From: Thereva unica
Lineage: Eukaryota; Arthropoda; Insecta; Diptera; Therevidae
Direction of reading: 5' to 3'
Length of the DNA stretch: 64,000 nt
NCBI GenBank assembly: GCA_949987705.1
Contig: OX465281.1
Span: 194,729,112-194,793,111 of the forward strand
Made by a program: the position numbers and the translations under genes. A model generated the notes under the pieces. That model ran no database searches. It was not told the origin of the DNA and was given only the letters and a program-made list of their open reading frames with translations. Within the stretch, counting starts at the first letter, position 1. Each line of letters begins with the position of its first letter. Below are positions 11,722 through 22,299 of this stretch, in pieces.

Positions 11722-14407
11722 TTAACTTCCCAGTATAGGAAGTTATTGTAATCGGTCCGAAAATCGAAATCGAAAATTTCGACGTATTTTCCTCTTTCAA
11801 GGTCCCAGGAGCATTTTAAGCAAAAAATTGGGAGGAAGTATGTGTGTGTGTGCGTACGGATGTGGTCATTTTTTCCTGCACGATATCGCGCGAACCAAAA
11901 AAGATATCGACTTCGTTGAGGTGTCGTTCGAAGCGTATTAACCGAAATACGATCTGAAAAGATTTTCATAAAATTCGGTCGAACCGTTTTTTTTTTTTTT
12001 TGTTTTGGTTTAAACGACGTTTATGATTTTTGTACCTGCACGATACCGCGCGAACTAGAAACTATATCGACTTCATTGAGGTGCCGAAAAAAGAATATTA
12101 ATGAAAAAATGCCCTGAAAAAAAATAACATAATATTCGGTCGGGCCTGTTTTGTTTAAATAGAAAAACTTCGGCTAATTGCCAGAAAGACCTTAAATTGA
12201 CAAGTTTTGCTAATATCTAATAAACTCGATGGAATGAGACCCGTTCTAAACGAAGTGATCTTTTTTTGGGTTCTGCACAGCGATCGCCTTCCGACGAAAC
12301 ATCACTTGTCAAAATCCGACAACCTTTCAAAATCGTGCAATTTCGTTACCCTTTACAAACAACGCGAATTTTTCAAACCTTGGATTAGCACTTTTTGACG
12401 GGGAATTGTTTTCTACGCGTGATACAGTTTCAGGAAATTGCGGTTTATCCCGGGATTTCCAGTAGTTACCGCAAAATTTGTTCTTTTTGCTCAAGTCTGA
12501 CAAGTACTTAACAGTTACAGTTTTGCTAATATCTCCGAAAAGCTTTGGAATTTCCAAATGAAGTCATTCGCTTCTCAGTTTGTCAACGGCTCTTCGGCAC
12601 GCTCAATACGAATTTTAACACCCGCTTTAGTGCAGCGAACGAAATGCGGAGGACATGTTTGTTTGCTAACGTTCAGGTAACACAAATACTCTAGAAAAAT
12701 CTTGTGGATTTACCACTATTATAGTTATTTTAACTAGCTTCTCTCGGGATTGCTTTGCCATCAGTTCTGATACTAGCCAATTTTCTACTAGTGCTAAACG
12801 TATAACCACAGACTTAAATATCTGTAATACAGATGTTCCGCTTCATACAAAATTTTGTCACCAGAAAATTTTCAAAGGGATCTCTATTAATCTTCCCATC
12901 ATGAAGCTTTAGGATACACATTCCACATAAGCTCTCCCCGCATTTCCCCAAGTTCTCTGTTGATAGACAAAGGAAGAGGCGAAGGGCAGAGTGGCTTCGG
13001 AACTTCATTCCACACGGACGAAATGTATAGAAGTTTTCAAACTCCGTGACACAAATAATTTGAAGGGTTCTGCGCACCTCGTTGCCCAATTTCATAAAAT
13101 TTGTTCTATCATTTCCCCTCTTTTAACTTAAAAAGGCAACAAACGCAGAAAAAACTCAACAAAATAATTTGGGAAGGGATGTGCGCATGCCGGATGAATA
13201 AAGTTAAGTAATCTTTATATGTATTGAGCAGAGCTTTGAAATACATGTAAAACTCCTGCTCAACAAAGGCAGTTTATCCATCGTAATAAGCATAATTTTA
13301 CTATAATTATGCTAAATATTTCCCATCCCTAAATTTAAAATAAATTAAAAGAATTGCTGGAAAAATTTCTTTTAAAGATATGAGCATTTTCATTCATAAA
13401 TTGAGAGTTCTCCGCAGCCGCAAGCAACACAACCTCCCCGGGCAGAAGCGCGCTTGCGACTGGCGGAAAATGTCAAAAATCTAGTAATCAAAGTGATAAA
13501 AACACAAATATCGTATTTTTTAGTAGAAATTACTACAAATTATTTCTGTGGCATTTGTGTAAAATATAAAAACCTTAAAATAAAAAAAATATATAAAAAC
13601 GGGTGTTTTTCAGTCATAATTTGTAATTTTTTTAAATAATCATCGAAGTCCCAGAAAAATACACCTCCCTTTAGCAATACGCAGTCGCGACTGATTACAT
13701 GGCAGCAAGTGATTTGATAGGAGGAGTTAAGTGAAGCTTTTGTCTGAACTTTTTAACATTTTTAAGAGCTTAGCTGGGGAAGATGCGCGGGATGTCACGA
13801 GGTTTGAAAACGTCTATACTTTTTCGCCTTCTCCACCCCTCACACACTTTGCCCTATCAGCCAGGCAACAGGCGACACAATTTTATATGAATGGCCAAGT
13901 GCTCGTGCGCAGGATGGTTTTTTTTTAATTTCCATTGCGACAGGTCATGATTTCTTTTTCTTGTTTTCAGGTATGTACAATTTCTCGGAAGAAATGAAAT
14001 ATTCTTTTTAGGCAACTTTTCGTGTTCAAGGCTGTTTCGCGACATTTCAGGTGTGCGGAAAATAATCGATTTGAATTGTATTTGATTAGCCAAAGGGTCA
14101 GGCGCAGTGCACCGCAGGATGGAGTTTGCCCTTCGCCTCTTCCTTTGTCTATCAACAGAGGACTTGGGGAAATGCGCGGAGAGCTTATGTGGAATGTGTA
14201 TCCTAAAGCTTCGCGATGGGAAGATTAATAGATCCCCTTGAAAATTTTCTGTTGACAAAATTTTGTATGAAGCGGAGCATCTGTATTACAGATATTTAAG
14301 TCTGTGGTATAACTATTTTTTAAGAAGTCAGTTTACTCCATCTTCGTTCATCATACTGGGAAGTTAATCGTGTGGACCGATGGGGTCAAACCCACATCCC
14401 AACTAGT
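11722..14407 (+). mobile_element. Helentron/HINE-like element, copy B, split by a foldback transposon
   Basis: The same 5' end (ttaacttcccagtat), internal 'gatatcgacttcgttgagg' repeats and 3' end (atactgggaagttaatcgtg, hairpin, CTAGT) as copy A are present. At 12213|12214 this copy is uninterrupted where copy A holds the Helitron. Conversely it is interrupted at 12806-14307 where copy A (4772-4776) is intact. The two copies therefore date each other's insertions. Confidence 0.65.
12806..14307. mobile_element. Foldback DNA element with long TIRs and 5-bp target duplication
   Basis: The termini are CCACAGACTTAAATATCTG and its inverted copy, with arms similar for about 190 bp. It is flanked by TATAA at 12801-12805 and 14308-14312. 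Copy A of the host repeat has the single site tatta at 4772-4776. A 3-bp ATA duplication with termini ACCACAG would give the same empty site, so duplication length is 3 or 5. The 133-codon minus-strand frame at 13857-14258 lies largely in the arm and has no recognisable domain. The superfamily is not identified. Confidence 0.75.
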
Positions 14408-14469
14408 TTCCTACAATTTTAACCAAAAAAATAATAGCAAGTTTTTTTAGAGGGTTTCATAAGGAATAA

Positions 14470-15333
14470 TTTTCATTCATATTTTTTAAATTCTTTTATT
14501 TAACTTGCATGGTATGTGACCAAATCTTGGAAGTTAAATTTGACGCACTTCCCGGTTTCGGATAGAACTGAAATTTTGCATACACGTTTAGTTCGGATGA
14601 CAATACAATCTGGCCATTTTGTAAAAATATCAAGATGACGGTTCCAAAATGGCGGCCGATTTTTGAAATTGTGCTCCGCGGCCCTCTGACATGGGTATCA
14701 AATGAAAGGATATGACAGGTAGAACACAATTAGCTATGTGGCGTCATTCCAAATTCAAAATGGCGGCCAACACTAGATTGCGGAGAGCTTATAATAGACT
14801 AAAAAGTAGAAAATATAACCGAGCAAGTTCTAATTTTGCACACACTCGTAGTTCGGGTGATAATTAATGTGTATGAATGATTAGATGAATAGTTGAGTTA
14901 AGGGTGAATAGAAAATAAAGAGGCAATACACGTTACAAAAAATCACAAACAAACACAGAGATGCTGCTGTCAACTAAATTCAACTACTCAAATACTGAAC
15001 TCATGTCCGTATGCATAATTTCAACTCAACCCAGGTAGCAGAGCTGAGTCGAGATCAGTCAACCTTAACCCAACTCGACTCCCGTTTACATGTAGTTAGA
15101 CTTGGGTTCAACTTGAGTTCAACTCATCATGTATAAGTACTAAATGCAATCTGACCTTTTTGTAAAAAAATCAAGAAGACGGTTCCGAGATGGCGGCCGT
15201 TTTTGCAATTATGTTCCACCGAGCCCACGACATGGGTATCAAATGAATACAGTAAACTGTGTGACGTAATTTTAAATCTAATAGAATTGCCATCATAAAA
15301 TGGCGGAATTCATATAATAAACTAAAAAGTAGA
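14470..15333 (+). mobile_element. Helitron fragment (5' subterminal region), with a 280-bp insert
   Basis: It shares the blocks 'tcaaatgaaa...aaattcaaaatggcgg' and 'gcaatctgaccattttgtaaaa' with the complete Helitron at 1644. Two partial units are present. Between about 14865 and 15145 an unrelated segment rich in aactcaac/gagttcaa motifs interrupts the match. No Helitron terminus is preserved. Confidence 0.6.
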
Positions 15334-15873
15334 AAATAAAATAAATGGTTAAAAAATTTTTTTTTTTTTAATTCTTTTAATCAACTAAAAAATGTACTGA
15401 AGAGTAAAAAATAAAAAATATTTAAAAGAAAGCGTGAAATTTCAATTTTAATGAAAAAGTTAATTAAAAGAATGGCCCATTTTTCATCAAAAAATTTTGT
15501 TAGAATTTTCTTCAAAGTGAATTGAGCAAAGCAACAAGTTTAAATTAATTTTTTTACTACGCATAAATTAATACATAAAATCTTAAATATATTGAAAAAT
15601 AAAACAAAATTAAAAAAGATGATTTTATAAAAAAAATGTGAATTTGAAATTAACAAAGCAAAAAATTGAGGGTTATTGTAAATCTCACGCGATTTACAGT
15701 TATATTTTCAATTTTTGATGAAAAATGCGCCATTCTTTTAATTAACTTTTTCATTAAAATTGAAATTTCACGCTTTCTTTTAAATATTTTTTATTTTTTA
15801 CTTTTCAGTACATTTTTTAGTTAATTAAAAGAATTTTTTAAAAAAAAAATTTTTAACCATTTATTTTATTTTA
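15334..15873. mobile_element. Foldback element with about 160-bp arms, complete copy
   Basis: The left arm (aaaataaaataaatggtt ... tttcaattttaatgaaaaag) is the inverted copy of the right arm that ends aaccatttattttatttt. The window starts inside a second copy (1-250). The element lies next to Helitron-derived sequence. It has no ORF and no clear target duplication. Confidence 0.78.
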
Positions 15874-17560
15874 ATTTCATTCCCTACAAAAGGTTTTACA
15901 GAGCCCCGAAAGTATCAAAGTGACAGATTTTCTGAATAATTTTTTTACGATTTTAACTCTCCCTAGAAATTCTAAACAACAGGTAGTAAGTATGTAATAA
16001 TAATCAATGAATGACTTTATGTTATAAGAAATGCCGATGTTTGAATAATAACATGTATTAGTTACTCCAATTTTTTAAAATTATATGTGTTAGGGCTGCA
16101 CAAAAAAGTGCTTTATTCAGTTATCAGTATTTGCGAACTCCTACAAAATCATCGCTATATCCTTTAATTACTTCGTCATAACCGCAATCCTTGTTTTGCC
16201 TTCGTTTTAAGGTTATGCTATACTAGACATTCACCAACGATATGACGGAGGGTGCAAAGGGTGATTCCTGAGCTTAACACTGCCACATACAAAAATCATT
16301 ATATTTTTGGACAAAAAAAGTCACAAAAAGTCCCTTACCCCTTTTACTTGCGTTGTTACTTCCACATACCTTGAAGCATGTCAACGTTGAAAAATTTAAT
16401 CAAAACCGCTGTCGCTTTTCTCTTTATGCTCAGCCACTTATATTAAATTTTTACATAGTAAATTCTACCTGCCTCGCCCACAGCTTTCTTTTGGAGCCCC
16501 AATAATGCTAAAAATTAATTTTGCATCAACAAGGCACAGTCAGATCCCCTGCCACAGCCCGCGTATATGACATAAGGTGCACTAGTGCAAAGCCAGAAGC
16601 CGCATAAGTAAGAAAGATTTGATATATTCCATCTGTCAAAAGATAGTATATCGCTCACCAGCCAGGTACACGGTGCAGTGGCGAACTTCATCATTCCCAG
16701 TTTTATTCCACCGATGCGGAGGTAGCTAGCACAAGTCGCACGACACGTTACCGCCGTTGATGTATCACCCGGGGGGTGGCACATATCCGGACTCATAACC
16801 GCATATCCGGGGAGTCCCATGCATGATGTATCCGCCATGACGAAAAGTTACCAGCCGTAAAATTAGACGGAGGAAAATGCCGTTTCGCCATGAGAAATGC
16901 CCGCGAACGCGGAGCATAAAAGTGAGACTCCAGTATACGTCTACGTGCGGTGGCACTTTTTCATCACGCGTTGCGCTTTCTCTAGGATATCATGACAAAA
17001 TCGTAAGGACTCTTCGCCGTTCTTTCGCCTTTCGGTAGTATTCCTCGCACCGAAATGCATTTCTTGCTTGTCGTATGCCACGGGAAACTATGCACCGGGG
17101 AATTGCGGTGAAAGTAATCCTTCATTTCAGTTTTGGGTTTTGAAATTTTTCTGTTGATGCTCTGCAGTGAGTCTTGGTCCAACGCTTAACTTTGGGCAAG
17201 TTTCAGCCAGGATAGTTTCAGTATCCTGTGCCATATACATATATGCTTCGCCATAAAGCTGTTTTGGGTTTTGCTGTTTATTTTCCTATGAAAAATTAAG
17301 GAGAAAGTTCACCGTAGGTGATATTTGTTCGTGTTGATGTTAATGTTTCAAAATTGAGAAGTTTTAAAGATCGTATGTTTGTTTTAATTAGCAACCTGCC
17401 AAGAGTTAGGCGAAATTGTGTGAGCTTAAATTATTTACAGGTACATAGTTGTCACAATCCCATTGCCATCTAGTCGGGTCAAATAGGAGCCAGCCTCGGA
17501 GTGAGAGGTAAGAAGCTGAATATTTGTAGAAACCTTTGTTTTGGCTTTCTTAATGATGTG
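15874..17560. other. No recognisable gene; one GC-richer patch
   Basis: The patch at about 16540-17100 is GC-richer than its surroundings and contains minus-strand frames of 107 and 63 codons (16515-16956). These overlap one another in different frames and show no known domain. The patch could be degraded TE or host non-coding DNA. A CR1-like 3' scrap lies at 16213-16300. Confidence 0.4.
16213..16300 (+). mobile_element. CR1-like LINE, 3' terminal scrap
   Basis: The segment reading ctagacattcaccaacgata ... gcaaagggtgattcctgagctta ... cacata matches the 3' untranslated end of the CR1-like LINE at 17670-17760 and at 63080-63190. It is short and diverged. Confidence 0.5.
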
Positions 17561-17669
17561 TCAAAAGTCTCTCTAATCTCTATCTCCAATTTTTCTTTTC
17601 ACTAAAATTTCAACTTCAACCCTTTTCTCTCCAAAAAAAATATGGAATTAACCAATAGTTTTTTTTTTT

Positions 17670-19515
17670 TTTTTTAATATATGAAAAAACCAAGCTTAGG
17701 TGTAACCCTTTGTACTACCAGTCCGTCATGTCGTTCAGTTCATGGTGCAATGTCTAGTAGTAAGCTTGGTTTGATTGAAGAATAGAGGAGAATAGGAAAG
17801 GTTAGAGGGGGTCTGGAGGGTGTAGAAGAAAATGACGATGGACCTTACGTTTGAAATCTAAGGTGTTGTACGAGTTCGGAAATACTGACTGCGGGAGATT
17901 ATTCCACAGTCGAGTTGTTCTATTCATAAACGAACTTCTAAACCGTATTGTGCGTGAACGAGGGGGCTGTAGGGTATGGGGGTGAGCCGAGCGGGCTAGT
18001 CTTGTGTTGCGGGAAAAGTATTGCCGTGCAGGCAGGAGGTCCTGAATTTCGGTGGAACAGTCGCTATGGTAATAGCGATAAAGTATGGAGAGGGCTGCTA
18101 CATTCCTACGGTGGCTCAAGGTGTCTATGGAGGCGCGAAAGGGGCCATCACCAATGAGTTTGAGGGCACGATTTTGCACCTTGTCGAGACAAGCCAAGGT
18201 GGTTTTTGGGGCGGAGGAACTTGCATCCAAGGCATTGGGAGGCTTGTTTGGCGATTTGGAATATGTGATCGTTCCATCGCAGATGCTCCGTTAAAGTTAC
18301 CCCTAGGATGTTGAGAGTTGAGTCAGCCGTTAGATTCTCTCCATCCACCGAGACAGGAGGAAGGTCGGTACAATTTTTGTTAGAGATCAGACAGTGCTTC
18401 GTTTTTGTGGCATTGAATTCGACGCGATTCATTTCGCCCCAATGAAGAATCGATTCGATATCCCGGTTGATCGAAGCCGACATCAGTTGACGGTGGTAAA
18501 GACAAGGTCTGGCACGTGCTTGTCTTATATTGTCGAAGGAGTAAGAGAAATTCAGAGTACCGTCATCAGCGAAGCAGTGAAGTGGGTTGGAGGGGATTGA
18601 GAGCAGATCATTATTGAAGATTAGAAAAAGTGCGGGTGAGAGAATTGACCCCTGGGGAACTCCGGCCGAAATGGCGTGGGGGTTGGAATTGACGCCATCC
18701 AATACTACCTTGATTGAACGGCCTGAAAGAAAGCTCTTAATCCAGTTCCTTAGAACTAAGTGTATACCAATAGCTTGGAGTTTATTCAACAGAGCTAGGT
18801 GCCATACTCTGTCAAAAGCCTTTGATATATCTAGAGCAACTAGGCTAGACTCACCAAAGCTGTGAATGCTTTGGTTGATACGCTCGGTTAAACACACAAG
18901 CAGATCGCCAGTAGACCGTTTAGATCTGAAGCCGTATTGCCTGTCGTGTATAATTTGGTTGGATTCTAGATATTTCATCAGCTTTTTATTGATTATTGTC
19001 TCCATGATTTTGGAGAGAACAGAAGTAATTGCTATTGGGCGGTAGTTTAAGGTGTCGCTGGCTTCACCTTTTTTTTGGGATTGGCTGAACATGAGCTAGT
19101 TTCCAAGAGTCGGGATACACTCCAGAGAAGTAAGACAGGGCAAAAAGTTTGCGCATAGGTTTAGCCAAAGGTGAGGCACATTTTTTAAGTACCATAGGGG
19201 GGATTTTGTCGGGACCAGTGGATTTATTGGCGTCGAGTTCCTTGAGACACCTAAACACCTCGCGAGTCCTGAAGTGAACTCCGTCCATTGAGTGGGTGAT
19301 ATTCTCGAGAGTGGGGGGTGACATAGCAGCATCAGGTAAAGAAGAATTTGCGGCGAACAGAGAAGCTAATAGGTCGGCCTTGGATTTGCTTTCTGTTATC
19401 ACTTCCTTGTTGTGAATAAAAGGAGATGTTGAGGAGGAAGTAAAATTCTTCTTGATGGCAGTTACCAAGGACCAGAAGTTTTTGCTGCCTGTAGTGGAGT
19501 TAAGAATCTTATCTT
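17670..19515 (-). mobile_element. CR1/Jockey-like LINE, 5'-truncated copy
   Basis: A minus-strand non-LTR element spans from an A-rich tail near 17660 (a poly-T run on the plus strand) to about 19515. The 3' untranslated region (gactggtagtacaaagggtt, aagcttgg) recurs at four other places in the window. Endonuclease and 5' parts are absent. Its flanks are related to each other in inverted orientation (17570-17665 and 19790-19870), so it may have landed inside a palindromic element. Confidence 0.8.
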
Positions 19516-19522
19516 TTTGCAA
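17802..19522 (-). pseudogene. CR1/Jockey-like reverse transcriptase, frameshifted
   Basis: The product would copy LINE RNA at a nicked target. Reading 5' to 3' on the minus strand, 19522-19064 gives the pre-RT segment with NKSTGPDKIPPMVLKK and PDSWKLAHVQPIPK. 19092-18148 gives the RT core with NYRPIAITSVLSKIME, LDISKAFDRVWH (motif A Asp), SAGVPQGSILSPALF and CFADDGTL (FADD catalytic motif). 18230-17802 gives the C-terminal segment with CLDKVQNRALKLI, SHRRNVAALSILYRYY and the stop after HPPDPL. The three segments lie in different frames, so there are at least two frameshifts. Catalytic residues are retained. The C-terminal 'LSHRRNVA' block is typical of CR1/L2-group elements; the exact clade is not certain. 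Confidence 0.85.
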
Positions 19523-19790
19523 AATTGGAAAGCTTGGACAGTTTCCTATGAATAGTGTCTAGCAACTATTACGCTACGGCCTTTACTTTTGAAGTTATAA
19601 GTAATTTTAATGTTAAAATTGCCCTTATTTGAAGCTTATTTGGTACTTTGGTAAACTCAAGTGGAAAAGTACTAAAAAAGGACGAAATAGAGTCAATTTC
19701 AACATTAAAAATGCTTATAACTTCAAAACTAGAGCGTAATAGTAATACGACACTATTCATAGGAAATTGACCAAGTTTTCCAATTTTGTA
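19516..19790. repeat. Small palindrome with about 105-bp arms next to the LINE 5' end
   Basis: The left arm contains tggacagtttcctatgaata and agcgtaatag-type sequence. The inverted arm at about 19690-19790 contains tattcataggaaattgacca. Both arms contain a 'cttataacttcaaaa' block. It could be a MITE or part of the larger inverted structure around the LINE. Confidence 0.65.
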
Positions 19791-20290
19791 AAAAAACTAT
19801 TCTTTAATTACATATTTTTTGGAGAGAAAGGGGTTGAAGTTGAAATTTTAGTGAAAAAACAAAGTTTTGACGTTGGTGGGTTTAAACCTGGACTTTTAGA
19901 TAGGTCAGGTGGGAGTATTTTGTGTAGATTCATGGAAATGTCTAAAATATAGTGTAATATGTAAATCTCTACCAAAAAAATGTCAAAACGCCCTAGCGGC
20001 TAAACCGTTATTGCGAGACAAGCTTCATTAGCACTGTTAATTTGTTTTAAGCTATATAGAATACAAACAAATTCTTCCATTTTATTAAATATTTTCATAT
20101 TCGTTTAAATTGCTCAATTCAGCGAAAGTTTGCTGGAATTCTGTTCATGTTAATAAAATAATCAAGGGACGTTTCTTGCCTTTTTTTAAAAAAGCCGAAT
20201 TATAATGACACCCACTAAGTGCATGTAAACCTGGCACAGCAGCACAAAGACGTTCTCCGAGTGTGGAATGTTATTGGGTGACATTAATAA

Positions 20291-21117
20291 TTAAAATTTG
20301 CAATTCCTGTTAACAATGTTTAAATTTGCAATCATTGTAATCAGAATGTCAGTATCGGAGCATTTGACACATACATTCAATTCATCTGCGCTTTTAATAT
20401 TGCAAACATGGTGGACAATTTTTGAATCAGCTTCCGCGTGCGGGCAACTGAATGTCTCATCTCCAGTCTTTTTTACTGTACCATTTAAAACTTCAAATTT
20501 GTAGCAATGATCGAAATTTAAATAAATGAAATTCCAAATAAATTCCAATAATAGGCGCCATTTCATCGTTTTCCCAATCTAATATTAAGACCTATGACCT
20601 ATGGACCTGCGGTAAGACCTATGAGGTGCGACAGTGAGGGAGACCTAACCTTCGCTGGAAGGATGACGTAGACCAGGACGCTCAGAGCTTAGGGATGCCA
20701 AACGGGATGACGTCGGCTCAGAACCGGGACCAATGGAGAGAACAGTTGCGAGAGGCCAGGACCGAATTCCGGTTGTAGAGCTGTTAAAGAAGAAGAAGAA
20801 GAATATTAAGAAGTCTTCAAATTTCGAAGCTCTTTCACAAAATCACGTGGTCGATTTTGATCTCTTCCAGTAATATGATAATCGCGGGTTTCAACTGCAT
20901 CACGAAGAGCATACTCACTGTCCTTTATTGACGGCAAATGATATTGATGATATATTATATAGCAATAGTTTTTACATTTTGTTAAAGTAAAGCTCGTAGT
21001 ATTTGTTTTTAGTCCAGTCAATGCACAATTTCGCTGGAAATTCCACCAAACAGCACCGATTTGCACCGGTTTCGGTTTTCGGTTTTTCGAAATAAGATTT
21101 TTTATTTTTTTACTCAA
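20291..21117 (-). pseudogene. TE-associated protein with 'EADS...SDTDILI' domain, broken by an RTE fragment
   Basis: Two minus-strand segments belong together. 21117-20812 ends in RDQNRPRDFVKELRN. 20566-20291 contains CYKFEVLNGTVKKTGDE, SCPHAEADSKIVHHV and CSDTDILITMIANL. The order RDF..LRN, then CY.F, then EAD[ST][RK]..H, then DTD[VI]LI is familiar to me from an uncharacterised gene family common in invertebrate genomes, usually linked to transposons. A 211-bp RTE fragment with a 10-bp target duplication sits between the halves, and further frameshifts are needed to keep reading. Its biochemical role is unknown to me. It is certainly not functional here. Confidence 0.6.
20591..20801 (+). mobile_element. 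RTE-like LINE, short 3' fragment with 10-bp target duplication
   Basis: It matches the last ~190 bases of the RTE coding region (cttcgctggaaggatg, ggccaggaccg) and ends in gttaaagaagaagaagaag. AATATTAAGA occurs immediately before (20581-20590) and after (20802-20811). The extreme 5' truncation and the GAA tail are typical target-primed retrotransposition products. Confidence 0.85.
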
Positions 21118-21427
21118 GAAATTAAATATTTTTTATTCAAAACAAAATTTGTATTAAATAGAGCCACGATGAAGTTTTAATTCGAGAATATTTATTGAGG
21201 CAATTCGCTATTTTATTACCTTTAGTTGCTTAAATTAAAAAAATGAGTATCTCAAACCAAGAAATTTTTTTTCTTACCTCTAGTCAACTTTTTTCATCCA
21301 AGACAATAAAACCAAGACTATGAGTATAGCTTATCCGAAGACAATTTTCTTTTCATTATATCCAAAACATTATTTGCTTGGTTCAAGAAAAAGTCTCTTA
21401 AGCTAAGAATTTTTTTTTATCAGTGGA
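21070..21427. mobile_element. Partial copy of the CACTGATAAA MITE
   Basis: Inverted relative to 2786-3322, this stretch shares gaatatttattgaggcaatt, gagtatctcaaaccaagaaa and ends ...ttttttttatcagtg at 21427. The other terminus is missing or diverged. Confidence 0.65.
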
Positions 21428-21948
21428 GAAAAACCTTTATTTTGTTTTTGTATGGAAGCTCTTAGCATCGAAACTAAGCGAGTTATGACAAAAACAAAAT
21501 TGGTTCTTATTATTTTGGCGACAAAAAATTGTGAAAATCACCCCCTAATTACCACTCCAATTGAAAGTGATTGTTACCACTTTACAATTTACTTTATTTG
21601 TGCAATTTTAATATGCTCTGTAAGTTTAGCCGGTTTGCCGTGCTTAGTTTTTGAAAAATTTGAGGTTGAAGTCAAGAGAGCTTTTTGCTTTTTTGAAAAA
21701 AAATTTCTTTCTTTAAAAATAACTCAAAAACTATGAAAGATACGAAAAATTTGGAAAAGTGAAAAAATTGTAGGGTCTTTTCTAAAACTTTTGGTTTTCT
21801 TACTTTTTCTGTACGATAAAAATTGAGTAAGATATGGCCGTTTCAAGTTTACATATCTTCGAAAATAGTAACGTTTTGAAGCTGTTTCAGCTCAAACCTT
21901 TTATAAAATAAGAGCTCAAAAAAATTTCTTTATATCAGCTTATAGCTC

Positions 21949-22296
21949 TTGAAAAAACGTACAAAATGGTTTTTTGTTGAACTAGATAGCTCAAAAACTA
22001 ATCGAGTTATGGTAAAAATACCCAATCACAAATTTTTACAGTTATCAAAACACGTATATTGCAACAATGATGACACACGCATACACAAAAATGATTATTT
22101 GCAGCTGCATAAGGGTTGTGGTTCAGCCTGCGATTGCCGAAGTGTAGAGCTATTCTGCAATTCAACTTGTTCAACATGCAGCGGAGACAATTATCCTATT
22201 AATACTCCAATTATAGATTTAGAGGAGGGCGACGTGGAAAAAGAGGGTGAGGCAGACTTGGAAAGGAGCGAGGATGATGAAGAAAATGATTTTTAA
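21949..22296 (+). CDS. Cys-rich ORF, 115 aa, with a CxC-type C-terminal motif and acidic tail
   Basis: Residues about 62-81 contain CGSACDCRSVELFCNSTCS followed by CSGD, then a tail rich in Glu and Asp (EEGDVEKEGEADLERSEDDEE). A CG.C....L.C...C..C pattern is found at the C-terminus of many invertebrate TE-associated proteins, including relatives of the gene remnant at 20291-21117, although this ORF is on the other strand. I cannot assign a function. A longer gene could have been truncated upstream, where no convincing coding frame remains. Confidence 0.45.
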   Translation: MKKRTKWFFVELDSSKTNRVMVKIPNHKFLQLSKHVYCNNDDTRIHKNDYLQLHKGCGSACDCRSVELFCNSTCSTCSGDNYPINTPIIDLEEGDVEKEGEADLERSEDDEENDF

Positions 22297-22299
22297 TAA

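Noticed and set aside
13857..14258. A 133-codon minus-strand frame in the foldback element
   Set aside because: It lies largely within the terminal inverted repeat and has a low-complexity composition without a domain.
16515..16956. Minus-strand frames in a GC-richer patch as a host exon
   Set aside because: They overlap in different frames, have no recognisable domain, and I see no convincing splice structure.
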